Source of the DNA: Pegea sp. RAD2-039
Taxonomy: Eukaryota; Chordata; Thaliacea; Salpida; Salpidae
NCBI GenBank assembly: GCA_034620365.1
Contig: JAQGEQ010000110.1
Coordinates: 1-64,000 of the forward strand
DNA length: 64,000 nucleotides
Direction of reading: 5' to 3'
In this document: positions 47,276 through 61,399 of the stretch, piece after piece
How positions within the stretch are numbered: the stretch's first letter is position 1
How the letters are laid out: each line of letters starts with the position of its first letter
The notes under the pieces: model-generated
The model's database searches: none
Told to the model about the DNA's origin: nothing
Seen by the model: the letters and a program-made list of their open reading frames with translations, nothing else
Program-made: the position numbers and the translations under genes

Positions 47276-47399
47276 AGTTAGCCTATTAAAGACACCGAAC
47301 AAAAAGATAAAGCTGTTTATTTTTAGGGCCCTCTGTGTTGATAGGAAAGTCACAATAAAGAATGCATGATTTATGAGGTGCTTAAAAGGTTTCGTTCTA

Positions 47400-48480
47400 T
47401 GTTTCCTTTTCTTTTTAATTTTCATTGAAGATTTCATCAGAAGACTGGTAACAGTAGATGATGTCAGCTATTATCTTGTAATCCTTCAAAACTTCAAACT
47501 GCACTACACACTGTAGAAAACTGGTCTACGAATTGGTAGCTCAGAATCCAGCCCACAAAGTCTGAACTTATAACTTTTTCTCGTAAACCAGCTGTAAATT
47601 GCTCGAACCAATACTCCATCAATAGATTTATTATTCAACGAGTATCTTCGGTTTCTAGACCTCGGCATGACTTTATCATCTAACTTTAAATGAAACAATT
47701 GTGTTTCTAAAATCTTTGAAAAATAATCATCCTTGTCTACCTAATTATAAAGACCGTTAATTTAAAGGATCTAGACTTCTTTATCAATCTCGTCAAATTG
47801 TACGTACGTCCAATTCTTAAATACAATGTCAGTGCATGGATGCCATATCAAGTTAGTGATACCAAAAAATCGAATCTATTCAGGCAACATTTACGAGATT
47901 GGTATGTAGGAAACATAATATTAAATATGATAGTTATAAACATCGTCTCAGCTTCTTCGATTTAGATACTTTGGAAATTCGACGAATTAAATACGACTAA
48001 CTTTTATTTTTAAATTATTCACAATTTAGTTGACCTTAAATTCGATGCTTTCTTTTCCATTAGTCCTTCCCTCAAGTTATATCAGCTCAGACGACACACA
48101 TTACATCTTATTAAGTCCATATCACCTGGTACATTAATCAGAGAAATTTTTTCCCATACCGCACAGTTAATACATGGAACCAGCTGCCATCAAACATTCC
48201 TATATCGAAGTCGCTCGCGTTGCTCAAGTAGAAGTTGAACCGTTATAATATTGCCAACATTGTCATTTGTAAACTGTGAATTTTTCCTTCTTTTTTTTAT
48301 ATTATTATAATTTTATGTAATTGTTCACTTTTATATGCTTTGAGGACTACTGAAATGCCATTTATTACATCTTCCTCTTTCTATATTTATAAATTTATAA
48401 ATGTTATATGTGAGAATGTGTGTTAGCAAGAGGTAGTCTCCTTTGGCACCCTCCTTCTCATTTATTGTAATAAATAAGAA
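47400..48480 (+). mobile_element. LINE relic, 3' part (U3 copy)
   Basis: Duplicate of 13916-15058, more decayed, and lacking the YADD segment. It ends with the same 3' terminal sequence and tail. Confidence 0.7.
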
Positions 48481-48484
48481 AAAT

Positions 48485-48829
48485 AAATAACATATGAAGT
48501 CACATGTAACAAAGTAATCAGTATCTTCTAATTATTTATGAAATCTTAGTTTGAAGTTATAAAAATACAATTCTATATTATCAGTTTGTTGTTGAGCTAC
48601 AAATATTTTGTGGAAAACTTTTTAGTGTATCAGTACAATGGTTCATTATAACTTATTGAACAAATCAGAACACAACAAAAGTCCAACTATAACACAGTTG
48701 GCAATTACATAAAGTATAAATCCCCAAAATTGATAAATTTATAAATCACTCGTCAGCAAAATCATTATTTTTAAACTTTATATAAAAACAAGTAACAAAA
48801 TTGACTGTAGTGATGGAGTCTTATAGTTC
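48485..48829. repeat. Dispersed 330-bp repeat, copy 5
   Basis: Homologous to 2250-2590; it marks the left edge of the segment missing from U1. Confidence 0.65.
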
Positions 48830-49430
48830 TTAGTGACATCAATGCAAGAGTAGGTACTCTGTATTTTGGACGTTTTGGTTTTGGCAAGATGGATTCTAAG
48901 GAACAACATCTTCTTGAGCTTTGATATTCGCAAAATTTTTTGCATTACCAATTCATTTTCTAAACCACAAAACAAAGCTTTCTAAAACTTTTTAAAAAAT
49001 AGAATAAAGTTTCATACTTACAACTACAGATTGACTTAAAATATTTTAGCAGTAAGTAATATCTATTAAACAGAAAACATTTTAAAATACTAAGACAAAA
49101 GATAATTTAATAAGCTTGATTTTATTACAGTTAATAATTTGCCTTGCAAAATACCATAAATTATCTGCATTTAAAAGCAAGAATTAATTTTATCTAGCTT
49201 TCATTGATTGAGCTTAATTCTCGAAAATCGATTTTAACAGTTTTCAGATAAGTTTAAACTTAAAATATCTTTCTTATGTTTTAAGCTGATGATTGAAGTG
49301 ATGTTTTCAAAGAATAAAAATAATATTCTAATTTTGTCAAATTATTTTATTTATTAATTTATATAATTTGCTATTTGCTCACATCTACACTAGAATAGTT
49401 TTCCAAAGCTAAAGTTGAACCAACTATGAC
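48830..49430. other. Upstream flank of MPG2, no gene seen
   Basis: Partly homologous to 19690-19760 and 21390-21860. A 65-codon minus frame (48778-48975) is not kept elsewhere. Confidence 0.4.
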
Positions 49431-49435
49431 ACTAA

Positions 49436-49443
49436 TGACGTCA
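49436..49443. promoter_or_regulatory. CRE-type palindrome upstream of MPG2
   Basis: TGACGTCA matching 21867-21874. Confidence 0.4.
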
Positions 49444-49553
49444 TAATGCCAGTTTTTAGTCGATGGGTGAATATAACAATTATTATCAAATATTTTTCAC
49501 TTGATTTAATGAGCTAACTGCGTTCTTTGTATAAAGCCGAAATTAAAGTTATC

Positions 49554-49571
49554 ATGGAAAAAACTATTGAA
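49554..49571 (+). other. Candidate first coding micro-exon of MPG2
   Basis: Same six codons and donor as 21985-22002; equally uncertain. Confidence 0.25.
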
Positions 49572-50223
49572 GTAATTTGATTTTTGTAATCTATTATCAG
49601 TTTTAATCTTTAGAATGCTTAGTGTTGTATTAAGTAAGACTTTTTATAAGTATTTTAAACAAAAGAAGAGTTTAAACATTTAGTTGCTTAAACTTACGTA
49701 GTAAAAACCAGTTTTTGGTGCGCTGGCGTCAGTTCTGCTTCAGACTTTTCGGTGGCAGAAAAGTTGTATTAAGTCAAATAGAATCATTTCTTACAAAAAT
49801 TATAATCTATTTGTTGATTGAGCAAATTAATGAAACTGTCAATGTTATGTCATCTATATTGTTTTTATGCTACAACTGAAATAAGAGCATAACTTCTTTT
49901 AGCTTAAAATTAATAGTAAAAAGTAGTAATAAACTATATTGATTGCTGGTAATTGCTAAATTTATTAATTTTTATTAGATTAGTGAGTGTATACTTATAA
50001 ACATTTTAAAACAAAGTTTGATTTTATAGTAAAACTACTAATATTTAATTATTAAAATATTGTGAGCTTTTGCCGAATAATAAATTTAATAGTTTTAAAT
50101 AAACCAGCTTTTGTTTGAATTAATGAGTGATAAGAACTTATTTAAATTTAAAAGTACCTTAAAAAGTATTAATAAAATAAGTAATTATCATATATTAATT
50201 GACTAAATTTAAATCTTTCTAAG

Positions 50224-53200
50224 GTTTCAAGAACTGATTCTGTTGAAGTTGTTGAGAAAAGCATTTTCAGTTCTAAAGGAGAAACAGGACTCCCTGATCG
50301 TTCTAAGGTGAAGAAAGTTTGAAACTTTTTTGAACTTAATTTTCAAATGTTGATTTAATTTTGTTAATCTTTAACTATTCCAACTATATGTTCCAAATAA
50401 ATATAAAACTTAATTTAATTTTCAAAAATAGCAAATTTAACTTAATTATTGTTTTACTTTTTTTCAAGGAACCAATTTCAAAAGTAAACGAGAAACAAAG
50501 TTTTGCATCTACAAGTGCTTCAGATATACTCCAAGTATGTAGAAATTAAAACATTTGATTTGAGCTATTAGCTACTTTTTACAATTCAATAAAATGTTTT
50601 TAGACAATTATTATAAAAGTTAAATAATCAAAATGACAATTTCAAAGAAATCTAAAAAACTCAAATAGAAACATCTTTCTATAAACTAAAGCTTCAAACA
50701 AATGTCTTATTTATTAAATATTACATAATGATTGTTACTGATGATAAACTATCAACTAATTGCTCTAAAATCATTAAAATTTTACCTAATTTCTATAAAA
50801 AGTTAAAATTAATTATAATTGGAAATCTAACTTTTTAGGAATTCATTAATCAACCATCTGATGATGTAATCAATAACAACACTTTGAATTGTAGCAAGGT
50901 AAGTTTTCTTAGTTAGTAGAATAAATAGAGAAAATGCTTCTGCTCAAAGTACTTTAGAAAAACCAAAAATCACTTTTTAATTTTTCATAAGGAGCCTGAA
51001 ACTACTGTAACTGCAACTGATGGAAAGCTTGAATTGAACCCAAATGTTAGAAGTCCTGACTTATCCAACGTTGTAAGAGTTTTAGATATTTTTGTTAACT
51101 CTATAATATAATAGAATCAGAAAACAAAGAATATTTCATTTGGAAATTAACTTAGCAATCTAACTTTCGAAAATAAATATTCTTTAAAGTTTAATTTAAA
51201 AACAATTTAAAAGTTTGTTGAAGTAGAATTTTAGGTAGAATTTATTAGATGTAAATTTAAAACCAAACTTTTACAGCGATCTGATTCTAGTGTTGATGAC
51301 GTCATTGAGTCTTTTGGGGATGTAAGTTGGTTTTAAACATCGAAAGAAAGAAATCTCTAAAACTTAATTTTATCTATTTCTTTTCAAGGGAGGTGTTATT
51401 GGTAAAACTGGGAGTGATAAAAGATCGGTTTTGAACTTTTCAGAAGATACTAAGGCTTCTGATTGTTGTGAGGTATTCAAGTTTGTAATTCTCTATTTTT
51501 ATTCTTCAATCTTTTATGTGATTGGTTAAATAAACAACTAACTTTGAAGATGATGATATTAAACATTAATATTTAACATCTAAAATAATTATTCAGAAAA
51601 GTTATCGATTATATTAAAATAGTAAATAAAAATATTCTTATTTATTTTCAAGAAAACCGGTTTTGTTTCAAACGGAGCCGATACTAAGAGTTCTGCATCT
51701 GAAAATACTCCTGATATTTCTGAGGTAAAAAGAAACTGAAACAAATTTTCATAGTTTTAAATTGCTTTATTCAATTCGTTTAAATGTTGTTTTATCAATG
51801 TTATGACAGCCACAAATCTCAAGTGAAAATTTTAAAGAAGTCTGATAACAAACTTGGTCACAAAAATCATTTAAAACATTGAATAATTTGTTTGTTCATT
51901 TTACTAATGTATAATATTGATACAAAAAGGATAAACTGCTCAACTTGTTCGATTCAAAACTTATTTAAATCTTAATAATCTGATTCAAAAAAGGAGGTAC
52001 AAAAATAATCAATAAATAATTAAGAAATTAACTTTAGAATTAATTTATCAATGTTGTAAACAATTTTATCAAAATGTTTTTTTTAATTTTTTCTGATATT
52101 TCAAATTAGAAATATTTGTTTACAAATTTACTTTAAAACTGATTTAACGATCTAACTTATCTCACTTTTAAACTCTTTAATACTTATAGATTGTTCCCTT
52201 TGGTTTTGATTCTGATGTATCTAATAAAGATGCCCCAACAATTGAAGATGTGAGTGTTGCATCTTTTTCCTTAAAAGTTTCATAAAATTATTTTGTTTTA
52301 TTTATGCAAATGTGATTTTATGTTTTAATGCTTTTGCAAACCAATATTTATCATTACAAAATTTTAAACTATTTTTGCAACGATTTCATTATTAATTTAA
52401 AATATCTTCAGTATCTAAAAACTGATATTTGGAAAGATCTTTCTGCCGAGAATAAATTATATGGGGACGAATTGAATGTAAGATTTCTAACTTATTTGTT
52501 CATTTATTCCTTAGAATAATTTTTTAGATTCAAATAAACTATCTTAAAATAACTTTTCAGAAACAAACTAAATTTAAGATAAATAAACCAACTTAAAGTT
52601 AAGCAGTTATTAAATTTCAGAAACCAACTACAAAAACTTCAGAAGAACTTTCGGATGAAGAAACAGAAAAAATGGTGGAGGTACTCCATCATATAGTTCA
52701 TATTTAGCTACACAAATTATTTGTAACTCATATTTATCAGTTTAAAACAAACTAACTTGAAGCTAACCACTATTTTGTTAATATATTTAACTACTGATCT
52801 TTAAAACTAGGAGCTTTTGAGTGATGATATCTTCGACTTTGAGCAAAATACAACGATAGAAAAAGAAAAAGAGAAGAAGGAAAAGATGAAGGAGCAGTGT
52901 TTGCTTGAATATGAAGCCAAACACAAAAGAGTAACTTTTTTCAAATAAATTGTTGTTGTATAAGCCTCTTTAGTTTGTTTTAAACGTTTTGTAAATTATT
53001 AAAACATTTGGTGATTTAAACTTCCTTTTATTTTTTTAATGTTTATTTTTCTAATTTACCCAACTCTTAGGTGGTTTTTACTGACCCAATAGTGATTGGG
53101 AGGACGGAGCCTATCCTGGTTCTGAAATCACTATTGAAGAAAAAGGATCCAGCCAAAGTAAGAAATTAAATTGTTGAACAACAAACTTAATGAAAATTAA

Positions 53201-56200
53201 TCTTCAAAAACCTTTTGTAGGTATCACAAGTTACATCTTATAGTGATAAAAAGTTTGAGCTGATATCAGATATAAGCAGATTTAGAAACTGTTATTCATC
53301 ACAATTTATAATTTGTAAATTATTTAATTTAGTTGTTCGATGATTTTTTGAATAAATTATCAAAATTGTTTTAACATTATTTTTAAACACTCAGAATCAC
53401 ATTTAAATCATATTAATTTTAAAACAGGATGATTTTAATGATGAAGTGTTTTTGGAAGAAATAGATTTGTTATTAAAGAAAATGTCTGAAACTAAAGTCA
53501 GTATTTAAAAATAATAATCAAAACTTTTAGCAATTGAAATATTAGTAAATAAACATTCATTTTATTTTTCAAGTTCTGATGGAAGTTATTTATTATAGAA
53601 AGAATCTGACTTACAGCTCTAAAACATTTTTTTAATTTTACAAACTAAAAACTTAAATTAATAAAATAAGCTTTTGGCTATTAATATATTTAATACATTT
53701 GAATAAACCAGCTTTCTGCTTGAAAGTTAAAAGTGATACAAACAAACCTTATTTTAAAAGTACCCTAGAAATTATTAATAAAATAAGTAATTATCTTATA
53801 TTAACTGACAAATTTAAATTCTTCTTAAGGTTTCAAAGACTGATTCTGTTGAAGTTGTTGAAAAAACTACTTTCAGCTCTAAAGGAGAAACAGGACTCCC
53901 TGATCTTTCTAAGGTGAAGAAAGTTTGAAACTTTTTTGAACTTAATTTTTTAAGTGTTTATTTAATTTTGTTAATCTTTAACTATTCCAACTACATTTTC
54001 GAAATAAGTAAAGAATTTAATTTAATTCTCAAAAATTGCAAATTTAACTAAGTTATTGTTTATTTATTTTCAAGGAACTAATTTCAAAAGCAAACGAGAA
54101 ACAAAGTTCTTCATCTACAAGTGCTTCAGATATACTCCAAGTATGTAGAATTTAAAACATTTGATTTAAGCTTTTAGCTACTTTTTACAATTCTTTTCAA
54201 AGTTTTAGACAATTATTTAAAAACTAAATGCTAAAAATAATAATATCGAAGAAATTTATCAAAATCTCACGTAGAAACATCTTTCAGAAAATTAAAACTT
54301 CAAACAAATGTCTTATTTATCTAAATATAACTTAATGATTGTTACTGATGATAAACTATCAACTAGTTGATCTAAAATCATTGAAATTCTACTTAATTTA
54401 TATAAAAAGATAAAATTAATAATAATCGGAAATCAAACTTCTTAGGAGTTCATTAATCAACCATCTGATGATGTTATCAATAACAACACCTTGAATTGTA
54501 GCAAGGTAAGTTTTCTTAGTCAGTAGATTGAATAGAGAAAATGCTTCTGCTCAAAGTACTTTCAGTAACACCAAAAATCACTTTTTAATTTTATATAAGG
54601 AGCCTGAAGCTACTGTTACTGCAACTGATGGAAAGCTTGAATTGAACCCAAATGTTAGAAGTCCTGATTTATCCAACGATGTAAGAGTTTTAGATATTTT
54701 TGTAAACTTTACGATATGTGATAGTATAAGAAAACAAAGAATATTTAGTTTTGAAATTAGCTGAGCAACCTAACTTATTTCTAGCTTAAAATAAATAATC
54801 TTTAAAATCTAATTTAAAAACAATTTAAAAGTTTGTTGAGGTAGAATTTTAGGTTAGAATTTATTAGATGTAAATTTAAAACCAAACTTTTACAGCGATC
54901 TGATTGCAATGTTGATGACGTCATTGAGTCTTTTGGGGATGTAAGTTGGTTTTAAACATCGAAAGAAAGAAATCTCTAAAACTTAATTTTATCTATTTCT
55001 TTTCAAGGGAGGTGTTATTGGTAAAACTGGGAGTGATAAAAGATCGGTTTTGAACTTTTCAGAAGATACTAAAACTTCTGATTGTTGTGAGGTATTCAAG
55101 TTTGTAATTCTCTATTTCTATTATTCTTCATTATTTTATGTGATTTGTTAAATAAACAACTAACTTTGAAGATGATGATATTAAACATTAATATTTAACA
55201 TCTAAAATCAGTATTCTGAAAAGTTATCGATTATATTAGAATATTAAATAAAAATATTCTTATTTATTTTCAAGAAAACCGGTTTTGTTTCAAACGGAGC
55301 CGATACTAAGAGTTCTGCATTTGAAAATACTCCTGATATTTCTGAGGTAAAAATAAACTGAAATAAATGTTCATAGTTTCAAATTGCTTTATGCAATTCT
55401 TTCAAAAGTGTTTTTATCAATGTTATGACAGCCACAACTCTCAAGTGAAATTGTTTAAAGAAGTGTAATAACAAACTCGATCAAAAAGATCATTCACAAC
55501 TTGAATGATTTTATTTTATTTTAACGCTGCATAATATTGATACAAAAGTAATAAACTCTTTCCCTTATCGAGATAAAACTTTTATAAATCTTAATTATCT
55601 GGTCTTCTACAGTTGCAATTTTTAAACCATTATCTTAAAACTACCAATTTTTCAAAACATTATATGATAATAACAACAATTTTTACTTATTTTAAGAAAC
55701 TAACATCAATAGTAAATGACAATTTAAATAAAAAACAGGATACTTTTGATGATGAAGAGCTTAAGGAACATCCTAATTTGTTATTACAGAAAGATTCTGA
55801 AAATATGGTCAGTATTTAAAAACATATATAAATAAAAGGTTTAGTAAATAATCTATTATTATATAAACATCTATTTTATTGTTCAAGTTCTAACAGAAGT
55901 TATTTATTACAGCAAGAAGTTGTTTTGACGCCAAACATTTACAGAAAAAAACTGTCTTCACTTCCCATATCGAAGGTGAAAATTAATACTTTTTACTTTG
56001 TGATAAACCTTCAATTATAAAACTTGTCAAGATTAAGTTAATTGCAAACTACCAAAAAATAATCATTGAAATTTATCTGCTGTTGACTTACACAACTGAA
56101 ACTGAAATAAATCTTGTAACATATATAAATTTCATCAAATATTTATCTCGTTGTTACTGCATTGTAATAATTTGCTATTTATGTTCCATATATTGGTATT

Positions 56201-57634
56201 TCTTGATATACTTTATTCAATCTTTTTTTACACAACAATAGGTACCCAAAGTTCAAAACTGCTTTCTGGAAAATCCAAAGTTGAAAGCAAACAAACTAGA
56301 AGGAAAAATCACAGATGAAAATGAGAATGTGAGATTTAGAATTCTTATGTTAAGTTTTGAAACAATATTAATCAAAATTTGTTTTCCAAATTCGTTGTGT
56401 TAATTGATTAATAAAATCATTAAAAAATGTTTTTACTCTCAAATAAAATATAAGGCGATCTTACAAAGTTTAATTTTGTATACTAATTTTTTATCGAAAA
56501 ATTGTTTCACTTTAAATTTGAGATTCTAAAAATAAAATGTCTATTTCAACAGATTATTGAAGACACAATAATCCAACATCCAAATATGATTATATCTGAA
56601 AATTACAACAAATTGGTAGATTTTCTTTTGCATGCTTTTAAATAAAATTTCAAATTTGATGTTTAATATTTTTTTCTCAAATTAAGCGTTTGCAAACAGC
56701 TAAACTAAAAAGTCCAATTTTAAGGCATTTATGAAATTATTATTATTTTTAGGGTTTTCTTAGACCCAATTACAGCTTGGTTTTACCGGTAATTAAAGAG
56801 TCAACCAATGTAAGTGCTTTGCTTAAGAATTTTTATGTCAGTTTGGAAATCATGATGATAATATCTATCTTTTTTAATTAAGGTTACAAGCAAGTGTAAT
56901 GACGAGGACTTTTTGGCCAATGAAATAAAACCAAAGAAAAAGAGTAAAATAAGAAAAGTAAATTATATTTACAAAATGCTAAGATAATTTACAATAATAA
57001 ATAAAAAGTTATTTTTCTATCTTTTTTAAATTGACCTCTAATATTAACTTTTTTAATAGTTTTTTAGAAACCTTCTGGGTTTAGATAAGAATAAAGTTGT
57101 AGCTCTGGTAAGTTCAAAAAGCTTATATTTTAAATATTTCTTTTAAGATTTGTAAACCAAACCATCAAACTCTGTTGATAATAGTTAATTTGGATTCAGT
57201 TTTATTAAGAGTCTAGCTTATTAGTTTTGGTTATAATTGAATATAAGTTTTTAATAAATATCAAACAAAGTTATTTATTACAAAAGCTTTAAATACTTTT
57301 ATCTAAGTTAAAAATTAAAACGTTTTTAAAAAAATCACAGACTCAAAAGGACCTTGAAATTGAAGAGGTAACATTTAAATAAGAAAATATATAAGCAACA
57401 GTTTCTTAAATTACACTTTTTGAGATATTTTCTTTTATTTATACTTTTTACTTTCATAGAAAATTAAAGTAGCGAAAAAACCGTCATTAAACATTTTCAA
57501 GTGCTTCCAGTTTATGAGTAAGTTAACATGTTATTTATTTTCTTCTTTTAAAGAGTTATTATAAATGAAATACTTTACTCATGTTTTGTTAATAAAAATC
57601 AAAAATATTTTCTTATTTAGAAAAGAAGTTCTAA
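50224..57634 (+). CDS. MPG2: second many-exon phase-0 gene
   Basis: The same exon series as MPG1: a 50224-50307, b 50469-50534, c 50839-50898, d 50992-51072, e 51277-51321, f 51389-51472, g 51653-51724, h 52190-52249, i 52412-52477, j 52621-52680, k 52811-52930, l 53071-53157, m 53221-53271, n 53428-53496; a2 53830-53913, b2 54075-54140, c2 54446-54505, d2 54600-54680, e2 54896-54940, f2 55008-55091, g2 55275-55346, n2 55739-55807; o 55913-55975, p 56242-56328, q 56553-56615, r 56753-56809, s 56883-56957, t 57060-57107, u 57341-57367, v 57460-57517, w 57621-57634. All lengths equal those of MPG1 and none has an internal stop. The donor of exon m is AT instead of GT, so exon m (51 nt) is probably skipped in frame. 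Substitutions are spread over exons. Function unknown. Confidence 0.75.
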
Positions 57635-57668
57635 ACAAAAGCAAAAAGGGATTCAAGTTTCGACTCCC

Positions 57669-57815
57669 AAATTATTTTCTGATTTGCACGCTTTCCTGTT
57701 TCAAAAAGTTTCTTTCAAGTCGCGCTTTCCTTTCTTGGAATATCTTTTCAACTCTAACTCAATGATTTCAAGATCGCCTTTGATAATTTGTCAATGTAAT
57801 AAAACTCGATTTTAT
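57669..57815 (+). terminator. MPG2 3' UTR with AATAAA
   Basis: AATAAA at 57798-57803, the same layout as after MPG1. Confidence 0.5.
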
Positions 57816-58249
57816 CAAATAATTAAGTCTGTTTTTATCAGTTCACGCCACTCCCCACTATAATCAAATTTAGTGATCATACATGAAGGTAGTATTATAT
57901 CCAACATACATAGTCTAATAGAGCTGACGGCGGAAGATGACATCTAAAAGCCACAGTTACGATTTTGCTCTTAAGTAGTCTAGGGTATGAGTTGTCTTTG
58001 CCATGGTGCAGAGATAAAAGAAGCAACTGGTGGCAAAATATATAAGATAATCCCAATCTGGAAGCTGTTTGATGCTGATTGGTTGTAATTGGTTGGTTGA
58101 TACTGGTGGTTGATACTGGTTAATTATGCTAATGGTACTTAAAAAAGTTAAAAATTAGAGTAAAATCAGTTTTATTTTCATTTGATAAATTTGTTCATTA
58201 ACTCATTAAAAGTTAAGTTGAATACAATAAATAAATTTGATATTATATA

Positions 58250-58510
58250 ATACTTATGCATATAATTACCAGACGCAAACTCTAAATTTACAACCGGAGT
58301 TGGAGCCTTGTAGGCAGCTTGTCGCTGTACTCAAGGTCGTTCTAGCTGCTCCTGCGATGCTAGCCGGGTGAGACCGCGTTAGTCCGTCTGTTACGTCACA
58401 AAACTTTGAAGAGTGGAATCCTGCTGCATAGGCAACAACTGGATTTCGACAAATTCTGTTCTGGCATATTTGCATAGTTCTTAGCCGATTTCGGACAAAA
58501 AGAACATCTA
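58250..58510 (-). repeat. GC-richer dispersed repeat (U4 copy)
   Basis: Matches 15995-16245; the 69-codon minus frame (58266-58475) is still open. Confidence 0.5.
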
Positions 58511-58623
58511 ATAAAACACCGTGATAAACATTGCGCTAGATAAAATGAAACGTTTACCAATATTCCTGAGATGATCTTAATTGTTAACTAACAAGAGAAG
58601 AATTTCCAAAAGCCAATTCTAAA

Positions 58624-58788
58624 ATGAGTTCTGGAAAAGAACCAAGCAACAACGGTGTACCAACTGACTTACTATCGCAATGCAAAGTTTGTCTTCTTCT
58701 CTTTTCTACGATATTTCAATTAAATGTTGGAGAGAAAGAAAAGATTTCACGAGAAATGCACGATGTAAAAATCATTTTACAGAAATAA
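58624..58788 (+). CDS. Small 54-residue reading frame, intact version
   Basis: It opens MSSGKEPSNNGVPTDLLSQC with a C-x2-C pair (20 and 23) and ends in a charged tail. The U2 copy has a stop at codon 32. The only support is an ATG and partial conservation, so coding is doubtful. Confidence 0.25.
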   Translation: MSSGKEPSNNGVPTDLLSQCKVCLLLFSTIFQLNVGEKEKISREMHDVKIILQK

Positions 58789-59801
58789 AGGATGTCAGAT
58801 CTTATTGCAATATTCACAAAGCAAAATCGTTGCTTAAAGTTGTAAAATATTTAGAGGTTTGCTACTTCCTCTTCTGCAAACATTACTGAAAGAATAAATC
58901 CTGAGTCAAACCCCAGGTTTCGATCTAACATCTTTTTCTGTTGAGATAAGCTGTCATTCTGCTGATGCTAAATCATTCTGCTAATTTGGAAAGGGACAAG
59001 AAAGTTAATTTTACAACTAATTTTAGCTTCAAGTTTTAAAATTTCAAGAACATTTTCTTTTAATATATAGTAACATTAAAAAATACTAAAGCTTCCATTT
59101 GAAAGATGATAAAAACAGTTTGAAGTTAATGATATGAGAAGACAAAAAGGTTTTATGTTTTCAGAAAGTAATTTTTAAAGATAGATAAGATAAATTATTA
59201 AAGTCAGCAGCTTAATGTGAAAATAAAATAAGTTAAATCTTTCAAAATTAGCACAAAGATAAAAGTTCTTAGATAAATTGCTTAATATCATTTAAACGCA
59301 CTATTTAGCATTACATGCTGGATATTTTGCAAATATAATTACAATTTAGATGCCCATCCATTCGTGTGAAAAGCTAAACAGTTTTAAGAGTTAAATTCTA
59401 AATCAAGGTAGCCAAACTTTGAGCTTTATAAAAAGTCTTGGATATTTTATTTTAGCTTGTTTGTATACTAAACAAATTTGTAAATATCGAAAATATTGCA
59501 AACATTTGAATTTAAACAAGAATTATGTTTCTCAATCATAACTGATTTAATATATCAGACAAAAAGTAATGTAAAATCAAACTTTTGGCTTTTTATTTGT
59601 TTTATTGAATGAAATAATATCAAAAATCGTGAAAACGTTTAAAAGTTTGCAATAATGCAGATTAATAACAAAGTTTTCAAAGATTGTGAATAAATTAAAA
59701 AATTTATAATCACTTTTCTAGAAAATATTTGAAGAGCTTTCTATCAAATGTTCTTATATTGAAGTTTTATTGATGTTTGCAAACATCCACAATAATTCAA
59801 T

Positions 59802-60755
59802 TCATTTTGCAATTAATAAAGTAAAGTTAAATGAAGGAAATATTAATTTTGAGGATGCAGCACCCATATAATAGAAGGTTTTGTCAAGTATGGAGCTTTT
59901 GCAAGAAATGCTAAGTTTGTTTTTCAAACTTTTCCAAACTGACTTTTTCTGAGGTTTAGGTTCAGCCGCCATAATTAATGGTGAAACCCGATTCTTCCTC
60001 ATAAACAAATTACGAAAACTAGATGAGCTTCTTGCTTTAATCGGTGTAGTTTTGATGGTTTCTTTAAATGGCATATATTGAAAGCATTGCTCAATACTTT
60101 TCTTTTTTATATTATTGTTATTGCCATCACCTCCAGCATAAAACGATTCAATGCTTTTTATTTCATCTATGGAGTTTAAACTATCACCATCTCCATCACA
60201 AGCACCATGAGTATCACTACTTTCAGAGCTAGTTGATTTGATGTCTTCAACTAACTCGGGAATACAAGTTGGTATGCTAAGATTTCGTAGTTGATTCTTA
60301 AACTCAGCTTTTGTTACAGCTAAATTTCTTTTTCTACTCAACTGAATCTTCTTTTTATTTTTCTTAGAACGTTTTTTAGATTTTTTAACTTTCGCTTTCT
60401 GTGTGGAAATCCACAAAGGTGGAAGCCCATTAATATGTTTGTAGGGCTTGTTATAACCAATTTTAAGGTTCTCAAGTGAATAACTTCTTCTTCGAAGCAA
60501 GTTAGTTTCTTTCTGACTTTTCATCACCAACAAGGGTGGAGCAGAGTCTGGTCGAGAATTACCATCTCGATTGAGGTTTATTTTTTCAACATCGTCGATG
60601 TTAAAATCTTCCTGAAGACAAATTTTTTCAAGGGCCAGAAACTCCCACAACTCGATTTTATCTTCGAGTAAACGATTACAATGAGAGCTGACTCTATAAT
60701 CATTCAAACTTGGCTTCACTGAAAGAATCATTTTAGAAATTCGTGAAATGCTCAT
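59802..60755 (-). CDS. F317 copy 4, intact
   Basis: A third uninterrupted 317-codon copy. Compared with copy 2 it differs at a handful of residues (for example in the basic block and acidic stretch), yet the length and all main features (basic 119-144, acidic 168-212, Ser/Lys-rich 240-285) are kept. It converges on MPG2, whose stop is at 57634. A CRE site lies at 60826-60833. Function is not recognised. Confidence 0.75.
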   Translation of the reverse strand: MSISRISKMILSVKPSLNDYRVSSHCNRLLEDKIELWEFLALEKICLQEDFNIDDVEKINLNRDGNSRPDSAPPLLVMKSQKETNLLRRRSYSLENLKIGYNKPYKHINGLPPLWISTQKAKVKKSKKRSKKNKKKIQLSRKRNLAVTKAEFKNQLRNLSIPTCIPELVEDIKSTSSESSDTHGACDGDGDSLNSIDEIKSIESFYAGGDGNNNNIKKKSIEQCFQYMPFKETIKTTPIKARSSSSFRNLFMRKNRVSPLIMAAEPKPQKKSVWKSLKNKLSISCKSSILDKTFYYMGAASSKLIFPSFNFTLLIAK

Positions 60756-60825
60756 ATGCGTGCCGAATACTAATAATAAAATGTGTTAAAACTTGGCCAC
60801 AGTATAAAGATGAAATGTTTTATAG

Positions 60826-60833
60826 TGACGTCA
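60826..60833. promoter_or_regulatory. CRE-type palindrome upstream of F317 copy 4
   Basis: TGACGTCA about 71 bp upstream of the ATG, in the same place as the other copies. Confidence 0.5.
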
Positions 60834-61069
60834 TAATTTAAATGGGTAACAACTAAGCTCGTTGTCAAAATAGTCAGAGGTATCAACAATCTCAATGAGG
60901 TATGTCAAACGCTTGTTTATTCTTTTTAAATATTTTAGTAAAATAAAATCTCAGCTATTGTACATGCAATAAAAAAGTTTATCAAATATCATTTTTGGTT
61001 TCTACCATTGAAGGGTGAAGTAAATATCCTTCAGTTAAACTTTAATCTTATAATCATCCCATAACAAAC

Positions 61070-61395
61070 ATATGAAGTCACATGTAACAAAGTAATCAGT
61101 ATCTTCTAATTATTTATTAAAGCTTAGTTTGAAGTTATAAAAATATAATTCATATATTAACAGTTTGTTGTTGAGCTACAAATATTTTGTTGAAAACTTT
61201 TTAGTTTATCAGTAAAATAGTTCATTATAACTTATTGAAAAAATCAGAACACAACAAAAGTACAACTATAACACAGTTGGCAATTACATAAAGTATAAAT
61301 CCCAAAAATTGATAAATTAATAAATCACTAGTCAAAAAAATCATTATTTTTAAACTTGATATAAAAAGATGTCACAGAATTAGCTGTAGTGATGG
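61070..61395. repeat. Dispersed 330-bp repeat, copy 6
   Basis: Homologous to 2250-2590. Confidence 0.65.
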
Positions 61396-61399
61396 ATTC

